In this document: positions 25,577 to 35,189 of the stretch, piece by piece | How the letters are laid out: every line of letters starts with the position of its first letter | How positions within the stretch are numbered: the stretch's first letter is position 1 | From: Saccharothrix ecbatanensis | GTDB lineage: Bacteria; Actinomycetota; Actinomycetes; Mycobacteriales; Pseudonocardiaceae | DNA: 64,000 bases | Assembly: GCF_014205015.1 (NCBI RefSeq) | Contig: NZ_JACHMO010000001.1 | Coordinates: 5,270,001-5,334,000, forward strand | Direction of reading: 5' to 3' | Translations under genes and position numbers: made by a program | Notes under the pieces: generated by a model | What the model was told of the DNA's origin: nothing | Database searches by the model: none | What the model saw: the letters and a program-made list of their open reading frames with translations, nothing else

Positions 25577-28500
25577 TCACCGGTTCACGAAATCGGGTGG
25601 TTGGAGGGCACTGCGCACGACCAGGAAGTCCTTGGACCGCACCGGGCCGAACGCCGGGCCGATGACCGTTGTGCCTTCCAGCTGCCGCGGTCCGATGCGG
25701 TCGTTGTGGAACACCAGGAACTGCGTGTCGAACGTGCCGTCGGCCTTCACGACGACCAAGCCGGGCGTCTGCGAGAGGCCGACGGTCCACGCCAGCTTCA
25801 CCGTCGCGCCGGGCGGGAACGCCTTGCCGGTGGCGCGCGGCACGAACCCCGTCGGCCCGACGCCGGGCGCCACGGTGATCTCCGGCTGCCGCACCAGGAC
25901 GCCGGTCGCGGCGGTGTTGTCGGCCGCGTTGCTGTCCGGCCCGACGCCGATCACCGAGCCGCCCGCCGTGCCGGCCACTGCGGCCTTGGCGGGCAGCGTG
26001 ACCCGCACTTCGGCTTCCTGGCCGGGCGCGAGCGTGCCGATCGGGCAGGTCGCGCCGTCGGCCGAGCAGCCCACGACGGCCTTCACCGGGAGCAGTTGCG
26101 GCGGCAGGGCGGTCACCACGCGGACGTCGGTCATCGGCTCGGGCGCGCCGTTGCGAACCCGGTAGGACAGCACCAGGTCGTCACCGCCGACGTAGCTCTC
26201 CAACGGCGCGAGCGCCACGGCCATCGACAGCGAGCCGGGGTTGGCCGGTGGTCGGACCTCCTCGGCCACGGTGATCGGCATGTCGACCCGGTTGTCGCCC
26301 GGGTTGACGTCGTCGGGCAGCGACGCGCGGACCACGTGCCGCCCGGCCGTCGTGCCGGTGACGGTGAGCTGGATGTCGGCAACGCCGCCGGGAGCCAGGC
26401 GTCCGAGGGTGCACGTCGTCGCCGTGCAGGTGCCGACGGTGGTGGTGATCCCGTCGACGAGCAGCCCGGCGGGCACGGTGATCGCCACGTTGGCGGCGCG
26501 CGGCGCGGTCAGGCCCACGTTCGTCACTTTGAGGCGGACGGTCGTGGTGCCGCCGAACACGATCTCGGCGGGCACGGCGGCGCCGGTAAGCCGCAGGTCG
26601 GGCAGGCGTTGGAACGCGGGCTGGGTCACGTCATCCTCGTCGAGCGCGATCAGCGGTCCGGCGTCCCCACCGCTGGGCGGGACCGTCCACACCAGACTCG
26701 GGCTGTCCCCGTCGTACCGGCTGAACGCGATGAGCGCGCCGTCCGGCGACCACGCGGGGTCGGACGGGTTGCCGCTCACGATCCTCGTCGCGCTGCCACC
26801 GGCCAGGATCGCCACGCAGAGCGCGTCGGCGTGCTCGTAGACGAGCCGGGTGCCGTCCGGCGACCACGCGGGCGCGCTGTCGTCACGGCCGCAGCCGCCG
26901 GTGAACCGGCGGGTCAGGTCGAGTTGGCGGCGGACGGACGTGCCGTCCAGTTCCGTGCCGTCCAGCTCGGCGAGCCAGATGTCCCGGAAAGAGTTGGGGT
27001 CAGGCGCGTAGACGGTGATGAAAGTGCGTGCGGTGACCGTGCGGCCCCGTTCGGTCGTGCTGCACGTGAGGGTGGTCAGGCCGACCGGGAACAGCGCGCC
27101 GGACGTGGCGTCGCAGCGCACCGGGAGTGCCGCGCCGGCGGCGTTCGTCGCGGTGGTGGTGAAGGTGACCGGGACGGGGTCGCCGTTCGGGCTGGACGTG
27201 GCCTGGCTCTCGACCACGAGGGTGGGGCCGGCGCGTCGGGTGATGTCGAGGTGCTGTTCGTAGGGCTGGTCGGGGGTCTTGCCGTCGAACTCGAACCGGA
27301 TCGTGCAGCGGACGTCGCCCAAGGCGGCACTGGACGGTCCGGGCTCCACGAACCGCACGGTCTCGGTGAACTTGACCTCGGTGTTGCCGCCCACGGTCGC
27401 CGACTCGGGCTGGAAGGTGACGGACACGTTGGCCGGGCAGGCCGCGATCGGGCGGACCGTGACCGGGATCCGGGTGATGCCGTCCTCGATGGCCGCGACG
27501 ATGTCGTCCGGTGACGCGCCCGCGTCGATCAGGGCGCCGTCGGTGGCCAGGGTGATCTCGGTGGCCTGACCCTGTCGGTCCAGGCTCTCGTCCTCCGAGG
27601 TGATGACCGGGACGCCGACCACGTGGATGTCGCGGGGCGCGGGGTCGCCGTCGCGGCTGGTGAGGTCCTCGATGACGGTGGAGCGCTGCCAGTACGGGCC
27701 GCACTCCTCCGGCTCGTCCTGGGCGCGGATCGCGGGGCCCGGGTCCGTGGTGGGCGTCGGTGTGGGGGTGGGTGAGACGGTCGGGTTGGGCCAGGTGGGA
27801 TCGCACTCGTGGCTGCTCGCGTCACCGGCGAGCACGATGATCCGGCTCGTGCCCGGCTTGCTGAACACCTTGTACGAGCCGTCCGCGTTCGTGCTCCTGG
27901 CGATCTCGTGCAGCGCGTTGAACCAGTCCTCTTCCAGGTCGCCGCCGTCCCCGAGGTCCAGCAGGCCCAGTGCCGTCTGCACCGCCTCCGCCTTGCCCAG
28001 GGGCGCGACGAGCCGGAAGCGGCGCTCGACGCCGTCGGTGAAGTCCTCGTAGGCGGCCAGGCCGAACGTGGCCTCCGGTTCGGCGTCGGCGATCCGGCCC
28101 ATCGCCTTGCCGAGGTTGGTGCGCAGGGCGTCGATCGTGGTGACCATCGACGCGGTGGTGTCGACCAGGAACATGATCTCGGGCTTCGCCAGGACGGTCG
28201 GCGTGCGCACGGTCGCGGTGGTGGTGAACGAGTCCTGAGCGGACGCCCCGACGGTGAACGGGGTGACGCGCGGGGTGGTGGCGCGGCGGGTGTCGCGGGC
28301 GAAGGCGATCGTGTCGCCGTCCGGTGACCACGCCGGGTGGCTGTCCTCCACTTCCGTGTGCGCGGGGGCGGGGATCGAGTCGAGCACGGCCCCGTCGGAA
28401 ACCCGCACGATCTTGATGCCCTCGTCGTCGGTGACGGCGATCATCGTGCCGTCCGGTGACCAGGAAGGCTGGCGCTCGCCTTCCCGGTCGCTCAGCCGGC

Positions 28501-28801
28501 GGGGGTTCGAGCCGTCGGCGTTCGCGATCACGACCTCGGTCCGCGCGTCACTGCCGGGGTCGACGGTGTAGGCGACGAGCGTGCCGTCCGGTGAGTAGTC
28601 CGGGTCGGTTTCCCGGGGCCGGCGGGTGTTCGTGTGCTGACGCGGGTCGTCGCCGTCCGCGTCGGTGCTCCAGATGTCACCGGTCCGGCTGACCCCGATC
28701 CGGTAAGGCGCGGTCGGATCGGGTGGTTGCGCGGTCGCCACCGGGCGGGCGGCCACGACCAGGCCGGCCAGCAGGAGGACCGCGAGCGCCAGGTGTCGCA
28801 C
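25577..28801 (-). CDS. Secreted PD40 beta-propeller / VWA / CARDB-like repeat protein of the eCIS cluster
   Basis: This 1074-residue exported protein has a signal peptide (HLALAVLLLAGLVVAARPVATA). TolB-like PD40 repeats (DYSPDG, SWSPDG, AWSPDG) fill about 45-170, a von Willebrand A domain with MIDAS-like DTTAS follows at about 208-430, a second PD40 set lies at about 620-720, and DUF11/CARDB-type beta-sandwich repeats run to the end. It is an adhesion or surface-display architecture with no enzyme motif. It starts 3 nt after the zinc-ribbon protein gene and so belongs to the same transcript. Its role in an injection system is unknown; surface recognition or envelope attachment is possible. 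Confidence 0.8.
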   Translation of the reverse strand: MRHLALAVLLLAGLVVAARPVATAQPPDPTAPYRIGVSRTGDIWSTDADGDDPRQHTNTRRPRETDPDYSPDGTLVAYTVDPGSDARTEVVIANADGSNPRRLSDREGERQPSWSPDGTMIAVTDDEGIKIVRVSDGAVLDSIPAPAHTEVEDSHPAWSPDGDTIAFARDTRRATTPRVTPFTVGASAQDSFTTTATVRTPTVLAKPEIMFLVDTTASMVTTIDALRTNLGKAMGRIADAEPEATFGLAAYEDFTDGVERRFRLVAPLGKAEAVQTALGLLDLGDGGDLEEDWFNALHEIARSTNADGSYKVFSKPGTSRIIVLAGDASSHECDPTWPNPTVSPTPTPTPTTDPGPAIRAQDEPEECGPYWQRSTVIEDLTSRDGDPAPRDIHVVGVPVITSEDESLDRQGQATEITLATDGALIDAGASPDDIVAAIEDGITRIPVTVRPIAACPANVSVTFQPESATVGGNTEVKFTETVRFVEPGPSSAALGDVRCTIRFEFDGKTPDQPYEQHLDITRRAGPTLVVESQATSSPNGDPVPVTFTTTATNAAGAALPVRCDATSGALFPVGLTTLTCSTTERGRTVTARTFITVYAPDPNSFRDIWLAELDGTELDGTSVRRQLDLTRRFTGGCGRDDSAPAWSPDGTRLVYEHADALCVAILAGGSATRIVSGNPSDPAWSPDGALIAFSRYDGDSPSLVWTVPPSGGDAGPLIALDEDDVTQPAFQRLPDLRLTGAAVPAEIVFGGTTTVRLKVTNVGLTAPRAANVAITVPAGLLVDGITTTVGTCTATTCTLGRLAPGGVADIQLTVTGTTAGRHVVRASLPDDVNPGDNRVDMPITVAEEVRPPANPGSLSMAVALAPLESYVGGDDLVLSYRVRNGAPEPMTDVRVVTALPPQLLPVKAVVGCSADGATCPIGTLAPGQEAEVRVTLPAKAAVAGTAGGSVIGVGPDSNAADNTAATGVLVRQPEITVAPGVGPTGFVPRATGKAFPPGATVKLAWTVGLSQTPGLVVVKADGTFDTQFLVFHNDRIGPRQLEGTTVIGPAFGPVRSKDFLVVRSALQPPDFVNR

Positions 28802-28804
28802 GGT

Positions 28805-30187
28805 TCACCTCACCGCGAAGAATTCGATCTCGGCGAGCGCGACCTCGTTGCCGCGCAACGACCTGTGCAGCTCGACCACGTGCACCTCGACGTTGGTCGC
28901 GCCCGCGCTGTTCTCGATCTTGACGCGCTGCTCGTCCGGGGTGTCGGCGATGTCCAGGTCGAACGTCTTGCCGGTCGAGTAGACGAGGTGCAGCTTCTTG
29001 GGCCGGTGCGCGGCTTGGAGGTCGTCGGGGTTGCCAACCCTGATGATGGCCTCGCGCAGGTCCACCTCACGGCCGAAATCGAGCGTGAGGGCCGGTTGCT
29101 GTGGTTCGACGGGTGCGAGCCAGAAGGTGTTCTTCGCGTTGTCGGCGGCCATCAGCGGCGGGTGGTCGGGCGATTCGGCGTTGGCCGTGATGCCGGTGGG
29201 GCGGACGGGGGTGAGCTCGACGACGAAGAGGCCCTTGACGTCCTTGACGATGGAGGTGGCCTGGCCGTTGACGAGGCTGCGGAACGACGGGACCAGGCCG
29301 TAGACGCCGACCGCGCCGAGCAGGGCGACCAGGAAGGACCAGCGGAGCGCCTTGCCGATGCCTCGTCTGGCGGAGCCGGCGCGGTGGCGGTTGGGGCGGG
29401 TGCCCGCCTCCGGTGGCTTGCGCTTGGGCAGGAAGCGACGCCACCACTTCTCCGCGACCACTTCGGCCTCGACCAGCGCCGAGCCGCAGCGGGCGCAGAA
29501 CTTGCGGGAGGGCGGGTTCGCTTCGCCGCACTGGCCGCAGATCAGGTCACCGGGCTGGGCCGCGCGGCGTTCGGTCAAGCGCGGCCGGCGACCGCCGGTG
29601 GTCGGCTTCTGGTCGCCGGGTTGCATCGCACCGGGTTGCAGTGGGGCAGGCTGCATCGCGCCGGGTTGCAGTGGGGCGGGCTGCATCGCGCCGGGTTGTC
29701 CAGAACCGCCCTGTCCAGGGCCGGGCTGTGCGGGCGCGTGCTGTTCGGGGCCATGCTGTCGGGCACTCGGCGGGCCTGGTGGCTGCTCGGGTCCGAACTG
29801 CCGCGCCGGTGCGAACCCCGGCCCGGACTGACCCGGCGGCGGATAACCCGAGCCCGAGTGGCCGGGTGATGGACAACCCGGGCCGCCTTGCACCGGACCG
29901 TTCGGTCCGGGTGCGTTCGGTCCGGGTGCGTTCGGTCCGGGCGGGGGTTGCCACCGGGTGCCTCTCGGCGGCGGGACCGGCTGGTACGGCGGCCCCTGGT
30001 TCGGTCCGCCGCGTGTCGGCAGTGGCGAGGGCATCGGTTGGCTGTTCGCTTGGTTGCCCGGTGGCCCGGCTTGGCCCGGCACGGGCTGGGCCGCCGCCGC
30101 GGGTTCCCATTCCAGGTACGTCCCACAGGCGCCGCAGAACTCCGAGCCAGGCGCGTTGCCCTCACCGCACTGCGTGCACACGATCAT
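28805..30187 (-). CDS. Zinc-ribbon / membrane / discoidin-like protein of the eCIS cluster
   Basis: The protein has 460 residues. The N-terminal zinc ribbon is C4-x2-C7 ... C18-x2-C21. A long Pro/Gly/Gln linker (about 30-210) includes three copies of a 10-residue LQPGAMQPAP-like repeat (29617-29705) and of GPNAPGPN. A second zinc ribbon (CGQCGEAN ... FCARCG, about 219-239), a membrane helix (WSFLVALLGAVGVYGLV) and an extracellular F5/8/discoidin-like domain (about 330-460) complete it. The layout puts zinc ribbons inside the cell and a binding domain outside. ATG at 30187 overlaps the gpI-like gene stop (ATGA). It is probably a membrane-linked accessory factor of the injection particle. Confidence 0.78.
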   Translation of the reverse strand: MIVCTQCGEGNAPGSEFCGACGTYLEWEPAAAAQPVPGQAGPPGNQANSQPMPSPLPTRGGPNQGPPYQPVPPPRGTRWQPPPGPNAPGPNAPGPNGPVQGGPGCPSPGHSGSGYPPPGQSGPGFAPARQFGPEQPPGPPSARQHGPEQHAPAQPGPGQGGSGQPGAMQPAPLQPGAMQPAPLQPGAMQPGDQKPTTGGRRPRLTERRAAQPGDLICGQCGEANPPSRKFCARCGSALVEAEVVAEKWWRRFLPKRKPPEAGTRPNRHRAGSARRGIGKALRWSFLVALLGAVGVYGLVPSFRSLVNGQATSIVKDVKGLFVVELTPVRPTGITANAESPDHPPLMAADNAKNTFWLAPVEPQQPALTLDFGREVDLREAIIRVGNPDDLQAAHRPKKLHLVYSTGKTFDLDIADTPDEQRVKIENSAGATNVEVHVVELHRSLRGNEVALAEIEFFAVR

Positions 30188-30699
30188 GCCCCCACCACCT
30201 CCAGCTCCACCGCGACGTGCGCGGGCACCGCATCGGCGATCGCCGCCACCAGCCGGGTCCGGTCCACCTGATCGGGCCGCGCCACCCGCACCCGGACGTG
30301 CACGCGGGGCGGGTTCTCGGCCACCGCCAGACCCGGCCGGTCGGTCGACGTGCAGCCGCCGCTGTCCCGCACCTCCACCTGCCCACCCGTCAGCAACGCC
30401 ACGTGCTCGGCCAGCCCACGCCGCGTGCCCCGCCACCGGTGCAGCTCGACGGCCCGCGCCACCAGCGCCCGCCGTTGCGGCACCGACCAGCCCTCGCCGA
30501 CGTCGAGCGCCACCCAGTGCGCCAGCCACTCCAGGAAGTCCTCCGGCGCGAGCCGCGGGTCCAGGTAGCCCGCGAACCCGTCCAACGTGGTGAACACCGG
30601 CGCCAGCACCTCGTCCAAAGCGACCAGGAACCGCTGCGTGAACCCGTCCTCCAGGTACACGCCGGGCAGTCGCTCGGCCAACGGGTGCGGGGTCGTCAT
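30184..30699 (-). CDS. Phage tail protein I-like baseplate component (Afp12-like)
   Basis: This 171-residue homologue of P2 gpI forms part of the baseplate wedge. Recognisable segments are RLPGVYLEDGFTQRFLVALDEVLAPVF split over about 9-40 and the conserved LEWLAHWVALD. It is coupled by 4-nt overlaps to the baseplate J gene upstream (30696) and the zinc-ribbon gene downstream. In eCIS particles this protein caps the wedge and can connect to tail fibres. No fibre gene is recognisable next to it. Confidence 0.85.
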   Translation of the reverse strand: MTTPHPLAERLPGVYLEDGFTQRFLVALDEVLAPVFTTLDGFAGYLDPRLAPEDFLEWLAHWVALDVGEGWSVPQRRALVARAVELHRWRGTRRGLAEHVALLTGGQVEVRDSGGCTSTDRPGLAVAENPPRVHVRVRVARPDQVDRTRLVAAIADAVPAHVAVELEVVGA

Positions 30700-32639
30700 C
30701 GCGCCACCCGCACCTGGTGGCCGTAGGAGAACGCGAGCCCGTTGGCGGGCAGGTCGAGCCGGGCCGCCGCGTTGCCGCGCTCGCCGGTGACCGGGTTCGC
30801 GCCGAACAGCTTGATCTCCTCGACCAGCTCGACCCCCGGCAGCCGTTGCAGCACGGCGAACACCTCACCGGACTGCACGGGCCGCCCGAACGGCCAGCCG
30901 TCACCGTCCGGCCCGCCGCTGACCGGGTTGAAGTAGTCGTACAACGCCTGCACCGCCCGGGTCCGCAGCACGTCCTCGGGCGTGCCGGCCTTGGCCTTGA
31001 GCTGCGCCACGACGGTGACCCCCTGGTAGTAGGGCGGTTCGACGGACACCCGCGCGCCGACGCACCGGCGTTCGTCCAGGAACCGCTCGATCCGGCCGCG
31101 CACGTCCGCGCTCGGCTGCAACGCGGCGAAGTCCGACTCCTCGTGCGCCCCCACGGCAGGCACGACCAGCACCCGAACCGCCGCCGAACCCGGTCCGGCG
31201 GGCACGCACCGCACCCGCGCGATCTCCGGCGCGGCCTCCCGCGTCAACACCTCGTAGTCCTCGGCCGTCACGGCACGGTCGCGCGTCCGCAGCAGCAACG
31301 GCCCGCGCAACGCCGCGTCGCGCACCGACTCCCCCGCCACCCCGCCGGACGCCGGACGCCGGTTGGTCACCGTGGTGACGAACGGCACGGGGTCGCGCTG
31401 GACCTGCAACAACCCGCGGGCGACGTTGCCGCGCAGGCCACCGCCGGTCCGGTACTCGGGCACCCTGATCGCGGCCGACTTCGCCGGGATCGCCCCGTAC
31501 AGGCGCACGCCGCCGCCGGGTTGCCGCACGGCCGGACCGAAGATCACCTCGCCGCCGACCCGGTCCAGCACGACGTGCCGGTCGTTCGGCCCGGACTCGG
31601 CGAACGACCGCACCTCGCGCCACTCCTCCCAGCCGTCCGGCGTGGCGACCTCCACCACGAGCGTGCCGTCGTCCACCACGACCGGGGTCCGGGCGAGCGG
31701 GAACCGTTGTCCCGGAACGCCTTCCGACACGCCGATGGTCTCGCCGCGCACGATGTCCGCGTGCGTGGCGGTGGTCGTGCCGCCGATGGTGGCGGCGGTG
31801 ACGGACAGCAGTTTCGGCGGGCGCTGGTAGAACGGCCGGTCCGGAGCGGGCGCGATGGCCCGGCACCTCAACCACCCCGCGCGCTGCCGGGCGATGACCG
31901 ACACGGCGTGCGTCCCCGGCACGTGCAGCACCACGTCACCGGGCTGGTTGAAGCCGCCGGTGGTGTCGCGGTCCACCTCGCACGGGCTCCAGCCGGTGCC
32001 GTTCCACGCCTCCCACTCCCACGGCGGGTCACGCGGGTCGACGCCACGGCCTTCCGCGCGTGCCTCGATCCGCAGCAGCACCGCGCAGCCGGGCACCGCG
32101 TCCGACAGTCCGAAGAGGACGGCGTCACCGGGCGCGGGCGGGTCGGCGAAGACCTCCGGGTCCTTGCCGTCACGCAGTTCGTCGGTGCGGTCCGCGGGCG
32201 GGATGCCGGTGTCCCCGACCGCCGTCACGAGGTGCGTCAACGAGCACGGCACGACGCTCAGCTCCCGGTCCACGGTGAACACCACCGGGTCCTCGACCTC
32301 GCTGCGCTCGGTGGCGACCTGCGCGCCCGCGGGCACCACCACCGGCACGTCACGCGGCGCGGCCAGCCAGAACGTCACCTCGCCACGTGCCGCGGTCGGC
32401 GGGAACAGCGTCACCCCGATCAGGTCGAGGAACCGCAGGTAGTGCAGGTCGGGCACCCGGTTCAGCCGGTACAGCAGCTCGTCCACCATGTGCGCGAACG
32501 CCTCGATCAGCGTCACGCCCGGGTCGGACACGTTGTGGTCCGTCCACTCGGGACAGTGCTGCTGGACGCGGCGCTTGGCCTCGTCCACCAGGTCCTGGAA
32601 CCGGCGGTCGTCCAGGTTGGGTGTGGGCAGGGACGTCAT
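30696..32639 (-). CDS. Baseplate assembly protein J/gp6-like (Afp11-like)
   Basis: This 647-residue wedge protein of the baseplate has the N-terminal signature WTDHNVSDPGVTLIEAFAHM, diagnostic of putative baseplate assembly proteins in eCIS loci. The middle of the protein is a large insertion, and the conserved gp47/J fold appears toward the C-terminus (LLRTRDRAVTAEDYEVLTRE). It overlaps gp25 upstream and gpI downstream by 4 nt each, so wedge subunits are made together. Confidence 0.9.
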   Translation of the reverse strand: MTSLPTPNLDDRRFQDLVDEAKRRVQQHCPEWTDHNVSDPGVTLIEAFAHMVDELLYRLNRVPDLHYLRFLDLIGVTLFPPTAARGEVTFWLAAPRDVPVVVPAGAQVATERSEVEDPVVFTVDRELSVVPCSLTHLVTAVGDTGIPPADRTDELRDGKDPEVFADPPAPGDAVLFGLSDAVPGCAVLLRIEARAEGRGVDPRDPPWEWEAWNGTGWSPCEVDRDTTGGFNQPGDVVLHVPGTHAVSVIARQRAGWLRCRAIAPAPDRPFYQRPPKLLSVTAATIGGTTTATHADIVRGETIGVSEGVPGQRFPLARTPVVVDDGTLVVEVATPDGWEEWREVRSFAESGPNDRHVVLDRVGGEVIFGPAVRQPGGGVRLYGAIPAKSAAIRVPEYRTGGGLRGNVARGLLQVQRDPVPFVTTVTNRRPASGGVAGESVRDAALRGPLLLRTRDRAVTAEDYEVLTREAAPEIARVRCVPAGPGSAAVRVLVVPAVGAHEESDFAALQPSADVRGRIERFLDERRCVGARVSVEPPYYQGVTVVAQLKAKAGTPEDVLRTRAVQALYDYFNPVSGGPDGDGWPFGRPVQSGEVFAVLQRLPGVELVEEIKLFGANPVTGERGNAAARLDLPANGLAFSYGHQVRVAR

Positions 32640-33049
32640 CGCGCGCCCTCCTCGTCGGCCTCGTGCGGCGGGATGACGTAGAAGGGGAACACCAGGTTGC
32701 GCGGGTCGTTCGTGCCGCGCAACGCGTACCGGATGTCGATGAGCAGGGTGCCCTGGTCGACCTCGTCGAAGCCGACGGACACGTCGGTGAGTGAGATGCG
32801 GGGTTCCCAGCGTTCCAGGGACAGTCGCACCTCGTAGGCGATGCGGCCGGCGGTGGCCGCGTCCGCGGGCGCGAACACCAGGTCGTGGATGGCGCAGCCG
32901 AACTCGGGCCGCATCGGGCGTTCGCCGGGCGCGGTGGCCAGGATCAGCCGGATGCTCTCCACGATCTCGCGTTCGCCGCCGACCAGCGCGACCGAGCCGG
33001 TGGCGTCGGTGTGCACGGGGAAGGCCAGGCCGCGGCCGATGAAGTCCAC
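32636..33049 (-). CDS. GPW/gp25 baseplate protein (Afp9-like)
   Basis: The protein has 137 residues with the gp25 signature: IRLILATAPGERPMRPEFG and the C-terminal FPFYVIP. It joins sheath to baseplate in contractile tails. GTG at 33049 (GTG GAC TTC) is preceded by AGGAGGG; the ATG two bases upstream is in the wrong frame. It overlaps the baseplate J gene by 4 nt and starts 1 nt after the PAAR stop. Confidence 0.92.
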   Translation of the reverse strand: MDFIGRGLAFPVHTDATGSVALVGGEREIVESIRLILATAPGERPMRPEFGCAIHDLVFAPADAATAGRIAYEVRLSLERWEPRISLTDVSVGFDEVDQGTLLIDIRYALRGTNDPRNLVFPFYVIPPHEADEEGAR

Positions 33050-33050
33050 A

Positions 33051-33332
33051 TCACCCTCCTATGAGGACGGTCGGGCAGCCGACGACGATCGGCGCGCCGC
33101 AGCCCGCCAGGTCGCCCATCCGGGCCGCGGGCAGGCCGCCGATCAGCACGGTCGGGCAGCCGGGCGGCAGGACGGGCGTCGGCGGGTGCGGTGGCAGGCC
33201 CGGGAACGTGCACGTGTGCAGCCCGCTCACGGTCGCGGCGGGCATACCGCCGATGAGCACGGTCGGCACGCCCGGCGGCGCCAGCACGCCCGGGTGCCCG
33301 GTCGGGTCGCCGACCCTCGCCGCTGGTGGCAT
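33051..33332 (-). CDS. PAAR spike-tip protein (Afp10-like)
   Basis: This 93-residue PAAR protein forms the sharp tip on the VgrG-like spike. Three PTVLIGG(M/L)PAA-type turns repeat at about 23-32, 59-68 and 86-93, and His/Cys residues (HTC, GCGAP, GCPT) could hold the tip metal. There is no C-terminal extension, so it carries no toxin itself. It starts 22 nt after the spike gene stop duplication. Confidence 0.9.
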   Translation of the reverse strand: MPPAARVGDPTGHPGVLAPPGVPTVLIGGMPAATVSGLHTCTFPGLPPHPPTPVLPPGCPTVLIGGLPAARMGDLAGCGAPIVVGCPTVLIGG

Positions 33333-33354
33333 CCGCCCCTCCCCCTTCGAAACG

Positions 33355-33394
33355 TCAGTTGATCCGGACGAGCTTCAGTTGATCCGGACGAGCG
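33355..33394. repeat. 20-bp tandem duplication covering the spike gene stop codon
   Basis: Two adjacent 20-bp units (33355-33374, 33375-33394) are identical at 19 of 20 positions. The right copy encodes the last residues LVRIN and the TGA stop of the VgrG-like gene; the left copy repeats them after the stop, in another frame. Confidence 0.92.
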
Positions 33395-35189
33395 CGCCGC
33401 GCACGGTCACGGGGCCGCTCGCGGTCAGTTCGGCCTGGCCCTGGCCGGTCACCGCGACCGTCGCGCCCTCGACCTTGACCCCGGCCGTGCCGGACGCCTT
33501 GAGCTGCGCGCCCGCCTCGATGGTCACGTCGGTCTGGGCCTTGGCGGTGATCTTCTGGCCCTTCAGCTCCAGCGGGCCCGTGCCGGAGTCGATGGTCACC
33601 CCGTTCTGCGCCTTGATCGTCACGGCCTTGCCGCTGGTCACCTCGACCACCTGGTTCTTCTGGTCGAGCTTCACCACGAACTTGCCGTCACCGCTGGAGA
33701 TGACGATCCCCTCGTCCTCCAGGAACTCGACCTTGTGGTGCTTGCGCGAGACGAAGCCGCGGGTCACGACCTCGCCGCTGTTGCCGTCCACCGGGTCCTT
33801 GGTGAGCGTGGGCGGCGCGTCCTTGCCGTTGTAGAGGCCGCCGAGGACGTAGGGGGCGTCGAAGTCGCCGTGCTCGAAGCCGACCAGCACCTCGTCCCCG
33901 ACCTCGGGCAGCACGAGTCCGCCGTAGCCGTTGCCCGCGCCGGGGTGCACGGTCCGCGCCCAGCCGCTGGAGTAGTCCGCCGACAGCCACGGGTAGGTGA
34001 CCTTGACCCGTCCCGTTTTCGCCGGGTCGCGGACGTCGCTGACCACGGCCGGGACCAGGCCGCGGTCCGCCGAACCGCCCGGACCGCCGTTGGCCAGGCC
34101 GTAGAGGGACCGTTCCTGGCGGCCGGAGACGGTGAACTCGGTGGTGTAGCCGACCTGCTCGGCGAACAGGTGCCGGGTGCTGGTGAGCGTGTACTTGCCC
34201 GCGAACGGCTCGCCGACGTTCGTCAACGCCACCGCCGTGCCCGCCCGCAGTTTGGGGTTGCCGCGCGCCACACCGGCCAGCTCCGCGCACGCGCCGCCCA
34301 GCTGGGTGCCGAGCGCGGCGGCGACCGCGTTCGCCTGGGCCTGGCTGCGGTGCGTGCCGCCGGCGAGGAACGGCGGGCTGCCGAACTTCCCGGCCAACGC
34401 GACCGGGTCGAGGCCCGCGACCTCCGTGCCCAGCGCGCTCGACGGCTTGCTGGCCACCACGGCCTGCTTGTTCTCGGGGTCCCAGCCGCGCACCTGCACC
34501 TCGGGAACCTGCTCGGCGGCGGTGATCGCGGCGCGCAGGGAGAGGAGGGTGCGGTGCATCTCCAGCACCAGCGGGTTCGCCTTGGCCTTGGCGTTCGGGG
34601 CGGGCGCGGACTTGGGTTCCTCGGCGAGCTGGAACTCCAGCTTCCCCTCGACCACCGCGATCTGCGCGCCGACCAGCCCGGCGATCCGGGACAGGAACTC
34701 CCAGTCGCTGACGCCGTCCTGGCTGAGCTGCGTGTGCGGGCGGCCGAAGCCCTTGACGTCGTCGATCTGCCCGACCGGGATGTTCGCCCGCTGCGCGACC
34801 TTGCGGACGACGTCGGCGATCGTCATGTTCGGGTAGGCGGCGACGCGGCTGCCCCGGAACAGCCGGTGCCCCAGGTCGTAGCCGCGGACCTCGGTGAACG
34901 TGCCGGTGGCGTCCAGCTCGACGCCGACCGCGGTGACCTCGCCGCTCATCAACGGCTGCGGGCCGCCCGGGTCGGACGTCTGCACCTTCAGCGCGATCTT
35001 GGTGCCGATCTTGATCTTCGCCTTGTCCAGCACCACGTGCCCGGGGTCGCGGAAGCGGAGCACGAACACGTCCGGCAGGTTGCGGCTGTCGTCCACGAAC
35101 GCGTGGGTGAGCAGGGACTTCACGTCGGCGGGCAGCGGGCCTTTCTCCACCTCGACCACGAGGGAGTTGGCGAACGTCTCATTGGCCAT
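33375..35189 (-). CDS. VgrG/gpV-like spike protein (Afp8-like)
   Basis: This 604-residue spike protein combines a gpD/gp27-like N-terminal part (to about 350), a gp5 OB-fold (about 370-455; VSDVRDPAKTGRVKVTYPWLS split over the strand, LPEVGDEVLVGFEHGD) and a C-terminal beta-helix of short repeats (VTIKAQNGVTIDSG). It forms the trimeric spike that carries the PAAR tip. ATG at 35189 lies inside the 3' end of the LysM gene (11-nt overlap). Length and domains are complete, with no effector extension. Confidence 0.92.
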   Translation of the reverse strand: MANETFANSLVVEVEKGPLPADVKSLLTHAFVDDSRNLPDVFVLRFRDPGHVVLDKAKIKIGTKIALKVQTSDPGGPQPLMSGEVTAVGVELDATGTFTEVRGYDLGHRLFRGSRVAAYPNMTIADVVRKVAQRANIPVGQIDDVKGFGRPHTQLSQDGVSDWEFLSRIAGLVGAQIAVVEGKLEFQLAEEPKSAPAPNAKAKANPLVLEMHRTLLSLRAAITAAEQVPEVQVRGWDPENKQAVVASKPSSALGTEVAGLDPVALAGKFGSPPFLAGGTHRSQAQANAVAAALGTQLGGACAELAGVARGNPKLRAGTAVALTNVGEPFAGKYTLTSTRHLFAEQVGYTTEFTVSGRQERSLYGLANGGPGGSADRGLVPAVVSDVRDPAKTGRVKVTYPWLSADYSSGWARTVHPGAGNGYGGLVLPEVGDEVLVGFEHGDFDAPYVLGGLYNGKDAPPTLTKDPVDGNSGEVVTRGFVSRKHHKVEFLEDEGIVISSGDGKFVVKLDQKNQVVEVTSGKAVTIKAQNGVTIDSGTGPLELKGQKITAKAQTDVTIEAGAQLKASGTAGVKVEGATVAVTGQGQAELTASGPVTVRGALVRIN

